In this document: positions 41,791 to 51,955 of the stretch, piece by piece
Numbering within the stretch: the stretch's first letter is position 1
Layout: each line of letters starts with the position of its first letter
Source: Durusdinium trenchii
Lineage: Eukaryota; Sar; Dinophyceae; Suessiales; Symbiodiniaceae
DNA length: 64,000 nucleotides
Assembly (NCBI GenBank): GCA_963970005.1
Contig: CAXAMN010015469.1
Coordinates: forward strand, 1 to 64,000
Direction of reading: 5' to 3'
The notes under the pieces: model-generated
What the model was told of the DNA's origin: nothing
The model's input: the letters and a program-made list of their open reading frames with translations, nothing else
The model's database searches: none
Translations under genes and position numbers: made by a program

Positions 41791-42560
41791 TGGGAACACT
41801 TGGACTTCACATGCGCTCTGAAGCAGTTTTGTCGACCTTTGAGCGTCGACGGTCCGGCTGCACAAGAGCCAACTGACGCCGCGTGACTCCACATCGCAAC
41901 TAGTCGCGTACGCGGGGTAAGGCTATGATGCAAGAAATGCCGCCTGCACATTGCACCCAAAAAAGGTATTAATTTTATATAAGTCCTTTTTCGTACCAAT
42001 TTCTTATATTACTGCTGTTCAATTTCGCTCCTGCTGCTTCTGGGTGGTCTGCCTTGGCTGCGTCTCCTGCTGCTGCTGCGGCCGCTGCTGCTGTTGAGTT
42101 TGCTGCTGATGCCGCAGCTGCTGCTGCTGCAGCTGCTGCTGGGGTTGCTGCTGGTGCTGCTGTTTGGTGGACTTGCTCCTTTTGCTGCTGGGTGGTCTGC
42201 TGCCGCCTTGGCTGCGCCTCCCCCCTGGTTCATTCCCTCCGGATAGCTCTGCTGACGCTGCCGCAGCTGCCTCCGGCTAGCACTCCTGACGCTGCCGCAG
42301 CTGCTGCTGCTGCAGCTGGATTTGCTCCTGCTGCTGGGGTGGGAACACTTGGACTCCACAGGCGCTCTAAAGCAGTTCTGTCGCCCTTTGAGCGTCGACG
42401 GTCCGGCTGCACAAGAGCCAACTGACGCCGCCTGACTCCACATCGGACCTATTTGTGTATGCGGGGTAAGGCTATGATGCAAGAAATGCTGCCTGCACAA
42501 AAAGGTCTTACAGTAATTTTAACTCCTTTTTCGTACAAATTTTGGCCTTGTTTGGATGCT
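41786..42560. repeat. tandem 549-bp segment carrying CTG arrays
   Basis: TGGGAACACTTGGACT, CCTTTGAGCGTCGACGGTCC, GGCTGCACAAGAGCCAACTG and GGGGTAAGGCTATGATGCAA occur at 41791 onward and again 549 bases later. A third partial unit (GCGCGGTGAGCGGGTG) at 41521 recurs near 42588. Degenerate CTG arrays at about 42062-42340 and 42617-42730 belong to these units. Confidence 0.75.
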
Positions 42561-42839
42561 TTATTTGGATGCTTTGTTCGGCATCCGCGCGGTGAGCGGG
42601 TGAAAAAAAAAAGAATTGCTGTTGCTGCTGCTGCTGCTGCTCCTTGTGGTTTGCTGCAGCTGCTTGGTGGTGGACTGCAGATGCTTGGTGGTTTGCTGCG
42701 GCTGCTTGGTGATTTGCTGCTGCTGCTGCATTCGCTTCGTGGTCAGCCACACCCTAGCATGCGCATGCCTCCCCGCCCGGCTAGCTTTCGCTCACCCCCT
42801 CTGGCCTCAAGTTTGTAGAATACGGGGGGGTTCCGATGT

Positions 42840-43588
42840 GGTCTGACATAGTTTTAAAGCAGAGTTTTCTGAGGGTTTATACATACGCACACACACATTT
42901 TAAGAAATTAATATATATATATACAGAAGTATTATAGAAGGTTTCAATCTTTCAAACAGATAGACGTAAAATAGACGTGAACAGATGGTAGATAGAAGTT
43001 GCAGGTTATGAAGGTAGATAGAAGTTGAGGTTCGGAATGAGCACTGAGGAGCCAGGATGTCTCTAGGGATGCTGGCAGGGAATGGGCAGTTGGCGTTGAC
43101 AGGAACCCTATAGGAATGAGGTGCACTGCCGCTTTCTTCATTTTTTCAAGAAACGACGAAAACAGTATAATGCAAACATGCCAAAAAATGACTCCTTCAA
43201 GTACGAAACAAAATGAACAGGAACATGCGATATCGTATTTGTTTCGTTTTTATGTATTGATTTGGTTTCGTTTTGTGTGAGGAGAACAACAATATGAAAA
43301 CTAAATACGAATATCATAAGCGTTTGCAATTTATGTATTTGTTCCGTATTGTTTAGGTATTTCGTCAAAAAACCGTCAAAAGTGCGAAAAAAAGATCGGA
43401 AGAATACGAACAAAAACATAAATCAAACTATGAACTGATACCTGAAAGCATACACAAAGAATGAAACAAAATACGAAGTCGCATTTTGCTGTTCATGGTT
43501 CGTTCCTTTTTTGTGTTTTTTCATATCCCAAAAAATTGTACCTTTTTCATGTTACCCGAAACTTGGATTTTTGATTTCGTTTTTCAGG
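42840..43588. other. AT-rich noncoding stretch with TACGAAACAAAA motifs
   Basis: Repeated AATACGAA/GTTTCGTTTT-type words occur on both strands between about 43140 and 43570, suggesting a degenerate inverted, foldback-like repeat comparable in style to 14.28-15.18 kb. A TA microsatellite lies at about 42910. No gene. Confidence 0.45.
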
Positions 43589-44260
43589 AATTCATGTGGC
43601 AGCCAGCTGCGCTTCCAAGCTTGCCTTTGACGCAACATGAGCGGAAGCATATACGTGCAGAAGTATATAGAGGTAACATCAGTCAAGATGGTCACCCTCA
43701 GTATGATCCAAAAACACTTCGGGATGAGATGATACCGTTAGTGAGTATAATTGTATAGCACATAACAGCGTTCTTGCATACAGGTTCGAGCATCGCGCGT
43801 GGTTCCAGGTGAGGTGGAGGTCGGCTGACAATAGTAGCGGGGACCTCTCAAATCAGAAGGCATCATGTGGCGACAGCAGAAATCACAGCGCATCCCGCGT
43901 CCGACTTGCACTTATATACCACAAGTGAGCATCTCCTGGAACCTGTACTGTAGTTGGTAGTTAGTAGTGTCTTTTCTTTGTAGAACTGCTCGTGCTTCCT
44001 TGGTTAAGGAATATTTTCAATCGTTTTTGGCTGAGCTGTGTCCTATCAAGATGTAATGTAGGTCGAGAGTCGGCGTATTTCGTGTCAAGAGAATTTGGTG
44101 TACAGCCAGTGGACAAGGCCAAACATGATCCTGAGTGGCCTTTCAACTTTCACTTTTGGAATGACGTCCCAGTTTATGCTTGTGGAGCCTTGGTGGCAGC
44201 TGAAAAGCATACTGAGTCAGCGACGCAAGCCAGCTTTCAGAAGTGGCGTAGGTCACGGGC
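43589..44260 (+). CDS. exons of an unidentified host gene, next to the LINE
   Basis: Several clean exons can be read. 43589-43740: EFMWQPAALPSLPLTQHERK, HIRAEVYRGNISQDGHPQYD, PKTLRDEMIPL, ending at a perfect GTGAGT donor. 43782-43808: a micro-exon FEHRAWFQ between ACAG and GTGAGG. About 43982-44050: TARASLVKEYFQSFLAELCP. About 44086-44255: SREFGVQPVDKAKHDPEWPF, NFHFWNDVPVYACGALVAAE and KHTESATQASFQKW. The last exon runs up to the (ACAT)n tract where the LINE starts. I do not recognise the family. A continuation may lie beyond the LINE at 51956. Confidence 0.5.
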
Positions 44261-44292
44261 ACATACATACATACATACATACATACATACAT
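44261..44292 (+). repeat. (ACAT)8 tract at the LINE 5' side
   Basis: Eight perfect ACAT units, immediately followed by GGCTCAAG. The matching tract on the 3' side is at 51754-51777 in the same orientation. Confidence 0.9.
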
Positions 44293-44316
44293 GGCTCAAG
44301 CCATTTCCACATCAAG
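44292..44316 (+). other. possible decayed spliced-leader relic at the LINE 5' end
   Basis: TGGCTCAAGCCATTT (44292-44306) equals the junction of two tandem dinoflagellate leaders (...TTTTGGCTCAAG then CCATTTTGG...), and CACATCAAG follows where GGCTCAAG is expected. It lies exactly between the (ACAT)n tract and the element. The core GGCTCAAGCC is partly self-complementary, which raises the chance of coincidence. Confidence 0.4.
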
Positions 44317-44628
44317 CTGGCAGCTAAGAAAGTCCAGCAGGTGCGGAAGCCCCTAGCGCTTCAGTTGCAAGGAGAGTGTCAACAAGCACGGCCCCTCGAT
44401 TTCGTGAAGTACCACCGTTCTTTGCTCGTGATCTCACGACCTCCTCAAGAACGCTCCTGAGGACCTCTTTGGCACCCGGCAGTGCTCGCTTGGCCTTGTC
44501 TTGGTGCCCCACCAGGTGACTGGCCTTCAACCTTGTGACTACCACAGGCCTTTTCGTGACCGGAGCCACCCAGGTTGCCCTCTTGGTTGAATACCTGGAC
44601 GCCACATACCTCCACCTGATCCAGGAGT

Positions 44629-45504
44629 ATGACGCCACAATGGGGACGTGCGTACATGACCTGCTCGAAACCAGACTGCTACAACTGGATCTGGACTGAC
44701 AAGGTCAGAGCTGGAACCAAATGTAGAAGATGCGGTACCTGGTGGCCTGACACGACACCTCGAACTGGGAAAGGCAAAGGCTATGGACGACCAGCCAACA
44801 AGCACACATCCCAGCAGCAGTTGGACACCCCGCCAGGCCTCACGAAATTCAGGCCATTGAAAAGGACCAAGGTGCAACAAGAAGCGACAGAACTCCTCAA
44901 TAGCAGTTGGGCCAGTTTACCGGAGGACACACAGATCAAGCTCCAAGCTTTAGGCATCGGTCCCACAAAACCAGAGGAACCCGAGCTCACTGATCTTTTG
45001 AAGACACATATGGATGCTTTGCCGCCACAGGTCCAACAAATCGTGACCAAACTCACGGCACCGGAGCCATGCTCTGAGAGGGACATTGCCACCAAGCTCA
45101 AAAGCCAAGTGACAGACCTCAAGGCCATGTCCATACGGAAGAACCAGCTGCAGGAGAAAATAGATGGAGTCAAGGCCCAATACGCCTCCCTCCTTGCTGA
45201 CATACAAGAGCTCCAGGGCAAATTGGCTGAAGGGCAGAAAGCACTTCACAAGCTCTCCCAGGACTACATGACCGCCATCAACAAAACACCAGCGCCGGCC
45301 GAATTACCCGACGGCAATGGAGAGCCCGAGCAAATTCCAATGGCTGTAGAGTCCTTTGTACACAGTTTGGGAATCTCCCTCACAGAGGAGCAGAAAAATC
45401 AGCTCCACGGGCTCCTCAAGCGGCCCAATCAGGACCCGGATGACCCGACCAAGAGGAGGAAAACTGACGTTGCAGCCACACCGCCGCCTGGACACTGTGG
45501 GTAA
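44629..45504 (+). CDS. LINE ORF1 protein (zinc-binding, coiled coil)
   Basis: A 291-residue frame. The N-terminus has a C-x4-C...C-x2-C zinc-binding motif (Cys12, Cys17, Cys32, Cys35; CSKPDCYNWIW and KCRRCGTWW), followed by a basic Gly/Lys-rich linker. A long coiled coil lies at about residues 165-212 (NQLQEKIDGVKAQYASLLAD, IQELQGKLAEGQKALHKL). Before the C-terminus there is a small helical segment, VESFVHSLGISLTEEQKNQL. The protein ends with KRRK and a Pro-rich tail. Expected role: RNA-binding partner of ORF2 in the retrotransposition particle. The frame looks intact. It lacks RRM motifs, so it is not a typical L1 ORF1. Confidence 0.7.
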   Translation: MTPQWGRAYMTCSKPDCYNWIWTDKVRAGTKCRRCGTWWPDTTPRTGKGKGYGRPANKHTSQQQLDTPPGLTKFRPLKRTKVQQEATELLNSSWASLPEDTQIKLQALGIGPTKPEEPELTDLLKTHMDALPPQVQQIVTKLTAPEPCSERDIATKLKSQVTDLKAMSIRKNQLQEKIDGVKAQYASLLADIQELQGKLAEGQKALHKLSQDYMTAINKTPAPAELPDGNGEPEQIPMAVESFVHSLGISLTEEQKNQLHGLLKRPNQDPDDPTKRRKTDVAATPPPGHCG

Positions 45505-46119
45505 CAGGGACAGGGCGGATCAACCCATGGGATGGACTTTTCCGCTGCCAGACGATGACACATGGTCATGCGATGGGACGGAAGAGCACAGCTTGGGACA
45601 TCTTGTTGAACAAGACAATTTTGTTGACGAGGCAATGGAACCACCACCTCACAATTGGTGGACCCACCTCACCAAAGCCGACACAGGGATACACCGGAAC
45701 ACTTGTGAAGGGGAGATTTCACAATTGGGTACCGGGTTTTCGGATGACCAGAGCTCACGACACACCTCATGGGATTGCCGTGCTGCTTCAGGCTCAACAG
45801 CTCTTACCATTTCAAGTGCTACAAGTGTTGGGGAAAACACATGCAGCAAAACTTCGGAGCTACCACACCATAGCTCAACTCAAGGGATCATAGTTGCAGG
45901 GGCGGAGCAACTCAACTCATTTTCACAGGACCCTCCCCACGAGAGTCCAATTTTGACTTCATCCTCACTGCCTGCACCGGCGGCGCCACATGGGCCTTGC
46001 CTGACGCTCACTGGAGGTGCCTCAAACACTCCGGCCACTTCCGCTGACACAGGAGAAAGGGCATCCTTCATGAGCAGCCACTACTACGCCTCGACCACGG
46101 ACCTCCTGCTCCAGAATTT

Positions 46120-46850
46120 GAGCATGGTGGTCGGAAATCCCAGTGCCAGGTGCTACGCCAATGCACCATGGCGTGCCTTCTGCTGGATGTGTGCCTATCT
46201 GGCAGAATTCAACCGTGATCCATGGGGAGTTATCAAGGATGCCGTCCAAACCTCCTTGGAGCTTTCCGAACCAGTAGACATCCAGCAACTACCAGGCCTA
46301 CACCAGCTGTGGGAGAAACACAACCTGAACATGGAAGGAGACGCTGCACATTTTGTGCATTCCTTGTGGGTCCACTCCCAAACCCGCGTTCTACAATATC
46401 GACACACAGAGATCAAGGAGGGTGGCTACATCACAGAGCACATCCAAGTCCCGCTCATTGTGGACTACCCCGATGAGTTCCTCGATGAAATCACCTGGCA
46501 AGAACTCATGAATTGCTGGGCCAACCAAGGCTATGGACAGTACCTCGGGGACGACAAACTGGTTCACATTAGCCACATCAACCGCGCTGTCACCATCGAC
46601 GGCACGGTGACAAAACACAAACGAGCCCTCAACCCACATGGACCATACACCGTCCCACGCTCCCTTGATGGGTTCTCAAGAGCCAGTGCAGAGTACAGTC
46701 CAATGGCGTACATCTGCCACAGAGGACCCACCCATGAGACAGGACACTACTATGCCATCCTCGTGTACAAGGACCTCATGTGGATTGCAGATGATGGAGC
46801 CACTCCCAAGGTGCTTCCATTTTTGACACCACAAATTGCCGGCCAAATAG
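46120..46850 (+). other. USP-like (peptidase C19) cysteine protease domain in LINE ORF2
   Basis: The Cys box reads GNPSARCYANAPWRAFCW. Cys is encoded at 46151-46153, and Asn five residues before it (46136-46138) is in the oxyanion-hole position used by USPs (N....CY.NA). The His box is YSPMAYICHRGPTHETGHYY followed by AILVYKDLMWIADDGA, with His at 46745-46747 and Asp-Asp at 46790-46795. It matches the USP pattern Y.L.....H.G....GHY.a......W...dD. The spacing of about 198 residues between Cys and His gives a compact USP without the finger insertion. The usual Gln of the Cys box is Arg here. Expected activity: removal of ubiquitin or a ubiquitin-like tag; not proven. Confidence 0.7.
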
Positions 46851-46989
46851 TCCAAGTTTGGGGAATACAGACCACAGCACTGGTCACACCAAGACAGATC
46901 GCACGGGTTTTGCCACCGCCCGAAACCCCTGACTACGATCCACCACTTCATGGCACACCGCCCAAGAAGGCACGGCGCACACAAGAGAA

Positions 46990-47640
46990 CATGCGCCTGC
47001 ATGTAGCAAACATCACTGCTTTTGGGAAAAGCACTCTCGACTGGTACTGGTCCAGAGACAATGAAATCTACATCACGGTGGAGACCCACCTGGATCGGCA
47101 GAAACATCAGTCGATGTGCCAGTACTTCGAGGTCCGAGGCAGACATGCATTCGGGTACCCAGCACACAGCAACACCACCAATGATGGCACACACGGGGGC
47201 ATCCTGGTCATTCACGACACGGCCCATGGGCTGACCCAACTGGAAGCCTTTGAGGTTGACGGATGCGGCTACCAAGCCTTCCTTTGGGAAGCCAAAGCTC
47301 GTTCCATCCTGGTCGTTGCCATATACCTCAAAACCAATGAGTCGATCCAGGGCACGACAAATGCACAAATCCTGGGCCGCATCCTGGCACTCCTGGATGC
47401 ATCAACACGGCAGTTCATCCTGGTTGGAGACTGGAACAACCACCCAGAGCAATTCCAAGGGACAGTCCTCAGTTCCAAATTCCACTGGCAGATCCTGGCA
47501 CCAGACGCTACCTTGCTCAATGGCAATACGGTTGACTATGCCATTATCCAACAAACACTGGCAGCCTGCACCTCCATGACCACAGAATGGGCAGTACCTT
47601 GGCGGCCACACTGCCTCCTCACATACGCCCTGGAACTCGA
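46990..47640 (+). other. EEP/APE-type endonuclease domain of LINE ORF2
   Basis: Motifs in order: HVANITAFG, IYITVETHL (catalytic Glu at 47081-47083), GTHGGILVIHD, FILVGDWNNHPEQF (Asp at 47429-47431), NTVDYAII (Asp at 47534-47536) and WAVPWRPHCLL (His at 47609-47611). The last motif is RPH rather than the usual SDH, so the Asp preceding the catalytic His is not conserved. This may be a family trait or decay. Expected role: nicking of the target for target-primed reverse transcription. Confidence 0.75.
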
Positions 47641-48389
47641 AGATGACTTCCGGTTGTACCACCAACTCCGGAGTTTCCTTCCACTACCCAATGTACCCGA
47701 CATCGGGTTCCGAGCCTGGAGCACGTATGTTTCCCAGGTCGAACAGCTTCAGCTGTACGAGAGCAGCCCAAACACCGGAGCACAAAGTCTTGCAGATTGG
47801 GTATCCATCACCGAACAATACCTGCTGCAGCAGCACCCATGGGCAGCACAGGGACGTGCCTCCAACATGACCACCCAACACCTTTCCCTGGTAGCAGCCA
47901 AAGCCGGCGGCATCTGGAAAAAAGGCAAGGCAGCTTTCTGGGAGCAGATCCAGGCAAGGCTCAACTTGATCCAAAACCAGCCGGCAAAAGCACCAGGAGC
48001 CATCCATGGCCTCAACAAAGCACTCCAGCGAGTCCAACATCACTGGTTGGGGGATCAGACCTGGATTTCTCGACACCCATAACCATTGGGTACAGTATCG
48101 GGACGAACGCACCTTTGAACTCCTGCAACAGACAGTGCAACACCAACTTGAAGCAGCGCAACAACAAAGCAGGGATGAGACCAGCCTCCAATACGCCGAC
48201 TGGATCAAACAAGGTGAGGCAAAAGGGCTCAAAGGGCTCTTTAGGTCCTTGAAAGCCAGTGAAATGTCGTGGCAGAGACCTTACAGAACCATCCCGATGG
48301 CAGATCGCATGCGGCACAGAATGAACGACTGGCACAAACTCTGGAAGCCAACCAGCGACAACCAGCCCATGACCCGCCTACCACTTCAG

Positions 48390-49300
48390 GACCAAGCCAA
48401 ACGCCACGCCTCGGAGCTCCCGGCACTCACCTTTGAACAGCTAGGGAAGACCTTAAAGCACCTCCCGGACAAAGCCTGTGGACCTGACGCCATCGCTACC
48501 CAGATGCTCAGAACTGCACCGAAACAAGCCATCCAACCACTCCTGAGCATTCTACAAACCATGGAGGCCAAAGCAGAGCTCCCAACCCAACTCACCATGA
48601 GCTTGGTGGTGATGCTGGCAAAAAACGAGAAAGTGGAAAGGCCCATCACCCTAACCAGTGTCCTCTACCGGGTGTGGTGTCGCCTGAGGAAACCAATCCT
48701 GGATGAGTGGCAGCGCACCCTACCCCCATCCATGGACTATGACAGAGCCAGACCAGGAGCCACTGCACTCCATGTGGCCCTCGAACGTCTCCTGCGACAG
48801 GAGACTACCAAACCCCTCGAACGGCACGGGGTCACTGTGCTGCTCGACATGAGCACGTTCTACGACACCCTGGACCTTCAAAAACTGCAACAAACAGCAC
48901 AATGAGCTCAACTACCCACCCTTGGCCTTAGAGTTCGCCATGCAAGTCTACACAGGGCACAAAGCCATCTTGGCCGAAGGAGAACTTAGCCCATGGTTCC
49001 ATGTAACCACTGGAGTTGCAGCCGGATGCCCTCAAGCACCCTTGCTTGCCAAGACATACCTCCAACCCATCCTGCACTCCTTCCAGCAAGCCTTTCCCGA
49101 CCTGCACCTCAACGGATGGGTCGATGATATTGGGTTTGACGGCAGCCATACCAATGCCCAACACCTGGCACAAAGAGCACTCCAAGCATGGCACCAACTC
49201 CGGGATCAACTGACCCAAGCGGGGTTACTGGTCAACGGCCACAAGACAGCTTTCATCGTCACCGACAAACGGATCCACAGTGAACTCAGCAAACTTCTCG
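48390..49300 (+). other. reverse transcriptase domain of LINE ORF2
   Basis: Fingers motif LPDKACGPDAIATQMLR, then TMSLVVMLAKNEKVERPITL, motif A GVTVLLDMSTFYDTL (Asp at 48846-48848), a frame change near 48885, motif B VTTGVAAGCPQAPLL, motif C LNGWVDDIGF (Asp pair at 49123-49128) and motif D-like GLLVNGHKTAFIV. The active-site box is VDD where most LINEs have ADD. All catalytic Asp residues are present apart from the frameshift. Confidence 0.8.
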
Positions 49301-50089
49301 GACCACAAGACCCACCCATCCAATCAGTGATGAGAGACTTAGGAATTGACCATGCGGCCAGCCGTAGACGGCGCATCACAACCCTTCAACAGAGGTTCCG
49401 GAAAAACAAGCAAAGGAAACTCCGGCTCAGAAGCCTGAAGGTGCCCAACTTACGTACACGGCTGCGGCTACACAAGGGAGGGGTACAACCAGTTGCCTTC
49501 TGGGGCTTTGAAGGCCAGGGCTTAGCGCCCAGGTACCGCTTGGCACTGCGCCAAAGTCTGGCCACACACCTTGGGCTGCGCCAGGGAGGGCTCCTAGACA
49601 TCATCTACGATCAGGTCAGCCACAAATTTGGCGATCCTGGTGACCAGGTGATCTTACACCACATCCGGGCACTGCACACCCTCCTCAACAACTGGCCAGC
49701 TGATCACATCCAACACGTGGAGCAGGCATGGCTCACCATTCGGAATCAACTCCGGACCAAAACACACCAATGGTACCATGTCAAGGGCCCAATGGCAGCC
49801 ACTCTGGCCTATCTCCAGGAGTGGGGATGGACCACCGAGACACTTTACCAATGGCGCTGACCTGAGACAGCTTTTATGACCGAGGCCCAAATCAATCTCC
49901 AGGATGATTGGGCCACCATTGAGCAAACCCTGCATCGGGAAGCCCAACAGCAACGAACCAGCCGAATTGCCAGCAGGAAGAATTGCCAAAGCCTGGTGAA
50001 TTGCGAAAAAGGCCGCAAAAGTTCTCTCCAAACAACAGCTCCAGCACATGAAGACCTGGAACCAAGCTGCCATCCACTACCGTGACGGA

Positions 50090-50175
50090 GAGAAAATCAA
50101 ACCTTGCCCACTTTGCAAGGTACCAGCCACCCCAAAGCACATAGTATGGCTCTGCTCCTGGCACCACCATAAAGG
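50090..50175 (+). other. CCHH-type zinc knuckle of LINE ORF2
   Basis: KPCPLCKVPATPKHIVWLCS followed by WHH: the C-x2-C...H...C arrangement found after the RT domain of many LINEs. It is in a different register from the RT frame. Confidence 0.6.
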
Positions 50176-50259
50176 TCATGAACCCTTGGCCATTGAGTGG
50201 ACCGAACGACTTCAGGATCCACTGGAGGAACCCTTGTGGGGTCACGGCTGGCAGTCGCC

Positions 50260-50700
50260 CTCTACGCCACCCCATCCTCTTATGACCAGCGGTCCCAAGC
50301 CTGGGTGTTTGGACTCTGCATCCATACCTTCTCCCTTGGAACCCTCCTGAGGAAAGGCACCATCACGGGCATGGCACCAAGTCCCCAGACCAAAGCCCGC
50401 GCCTTGTTCCAAGGGCTGATCACCCTGGCCCAGTTCGCCCTCACTCCCACCAATGTGGTCGTGCAGCTTGGCGTGGTGTGGGAAGCATGGACCAATCCAC
50501 GGAAGCGGAAAGGGTTCGAGGACTTGGCACAAGCGTTGGATGCACAAATCTTCCAGAGAATCACGCCTCTGTACATCCACAAGAACCACAGGACACCTGA
50601 CACTCCAGCCAACGAACCCCACCTCCGCAGGCGACAGCGAGATGCGGCACTGGCCGCCTATGAAAGAGCATCCACCCTCTACGACAGACAGGCAGAGGAC
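50260..50700 (+). other. RNase H-like region of LINE ORF2, catalytic residues unclear
   Basis: QRSQAWVFGLCIHTFS, GMAPSPQTKARALFQGLITL, TNVVVQLGVVWEAW and RRRQRDAALAAYERA follow the usual order of an RNase H1 domain. The Glu of the QT..RAE motif is Leu here and the Asp of the next strand is Gly, so the enzyme would be inactive. The assignment is tentative. Confidence 0.4.
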
Positions 50701-50849
50701 TGGCAGCAGACCCTTGACCAGGATCACCTCAAGATCTACCAACAAGCAGCCGCCCGACTGGAGAAGATCTATACAAAGATCCCCAACACTACATTCACGA
50801 CAAACCAGTCCGGCGGGCTGGCCATGCCACAAAGCAATACAAGAAGCGC

Positions 50850-51668
50850 CTCATCAACCAATGCAAGGCTCCATGGCAGCCCAACAAGCACCAATGGGTC
50901 CCACACAGGAGTGGCCACCAGTGCCAAACATGCCACACCCGGGTCCATCAGGCTCTCACAGTCGAGGCCATAGAGACACACCTCAGCCAAGACTGTGAGC
51001 TCCTGACACACGAGGCACCAGAACCTGACCTGCGGCCTGACAAACCAATCGGGCAAAAGGTCACCAGAACCACAGCCATCAAGAAGCTCCTCGAGGTGCA
51101 ACAGCAACACCCACAAGCTCAAGATGAACACGCATTCCAGGAGACCACTGGATACCTTAAGTGCACGAAGTGCAACTTATCTATCCACAAAAGGACCAAC
51201 GAAGAAAGCTTCCAGTCCTTCATCCACAGCACCTGCATTGATGCCAAGTACGAGCAACACCATGAAGGACACTCCTCCCACTCCCTGTGGCAAAAGGGCA
51301 AGGCCATCCGCTGGGTGAACTGCGGTACTCACAGCCACTTGGACGGCGAGGAGAGAGTGATCCTGACCAAGGCACTGACCAAAGCATGCCAAGGCAACAC
51401 ACAGAGATCACCGACTCTGCTTCAGCTTTTTAGCACACAAAGCCAGAGGCCCAACCGCCCTCAAACCACCGGCAGGCAAGCCACACCACCTCCCTCCCTA
51501 GGCCTTCCGGTCGAGATGTCACCACCGGCACCAAAGAAGCTACGGTTCTCAACAGAGAACAGTGACCACAACACTGCTCCACCGGCCATGACACCCAGCC
51601 CTATGGAGCAACCGGAGGAAGAGACAGGGAACGATGCCGATCCGGAGGTGGAAGTGGATTTCTTTTGA
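50850..51668 (+). other. C-terminal double CxxC zinc region of LINE ORF2
   Basis: In one register from about 50790, HQCQTCHTRVHQALTVEAIE followed by THLSQDC, and later LKCTKCNLSIHKRTNEESFQ followed by SFIHSTC, have the same C-x2-C-x4-H...H...C layout. That suggests a duplicated zinc module. The end of the protein (51450-51668) is Pro/Thr-rich, then acidic, finishing EVEVDFF. Confidence 0.5.
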
Positions 51669-51753
51669 GCCGTCAAGCAGACTGAGAGGGCACCACAAGT
51701 GTCACGAACCGGCCACAACGGCCAACGACGCCACAACTCCAGAAGAAAAAAAT

Positions 51754-51777
51754 ACATACATACATACATACATACAT
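51754..51777 (+). repeat. (ACAT)6 tract at the LINE 3' end
   Basis: Six ACAT units after GAAGAAAAAAAT, in the same orientation as the 5' tract. Confidence 0.9.
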
Positions 51778-51955
51778 ATGTGCATAACAATAAAGAAAAG
51801 AGGCGTCGTGATATTGCCCCTATGTCATTATGCTTTGCTTCCTCATGTTTTTCTTTTTGACTTTTTTGCTAGCGGCACACCTACTATGAATCCGAAAGCT
51901 TGTTTCGGAGTCCGCAGATCCTTTTGCTTTTGCTCATTCTATTCCTGTCACCGCA

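Larger units (their letters stand above)
45527..51668 (+). pseudogene. LINE ORF2 polyprotein, frameshifted
   Basis: The likely start is the Met at 45527 (MGWTFPLPDDDTW), 22 nt after the ORF1 stop. The first frame is open to 48082 and carries the USP-like and endonuclease domains. Near 45700-45893 a second register also looks coding (HGIAVLLQAQQLLPFQVLQV), so an early indel pair is possible. The reverse transcriptase spans 48090-49860 in two registers with a shift near 48885. The C-terminal third (49870-51668) is split over several registers. Known parts of such proteins nick the target, copy the RNA and bind nucleic acid. The protease-like insert is unusual. At least four frame changes make this copy non-coding as assembled. 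Confidence 0.8.
44293..51753 (+). mobile_element. nearly full-length LINE (non-LTR retrotransposon) with USP-like domain
   Basis: About 7.5 kb between two (ACAT)n tracts, ending in GAAGAAAAAAAT before the 3' tract. ORF1 (zinc-binding plus coiled coil) is followed 22 nt later by ORF2, which holds, in order, a USP-like cysteine protease, an EEP endonuclease, a reverse transcriptase, a CCHH-type zinc motif, an RNase H-like region and two CxxC-type zinc modules. ORF2 needs several frame changes (near 48060, 48885, 49870-50030, 50230 and 50790), so this copy is probably inactive. The 5' edge carries a 15-nt match to a tandem spliced-leader junction. Confidence 0.85.

Noticed and set aside
41479..41999. 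PolyGln/polySer/polyCys proteins from the CTG array
   Set aside because: Three frames on two strands are equally open because of the triplet repeat. No flanking domain supports any of them.
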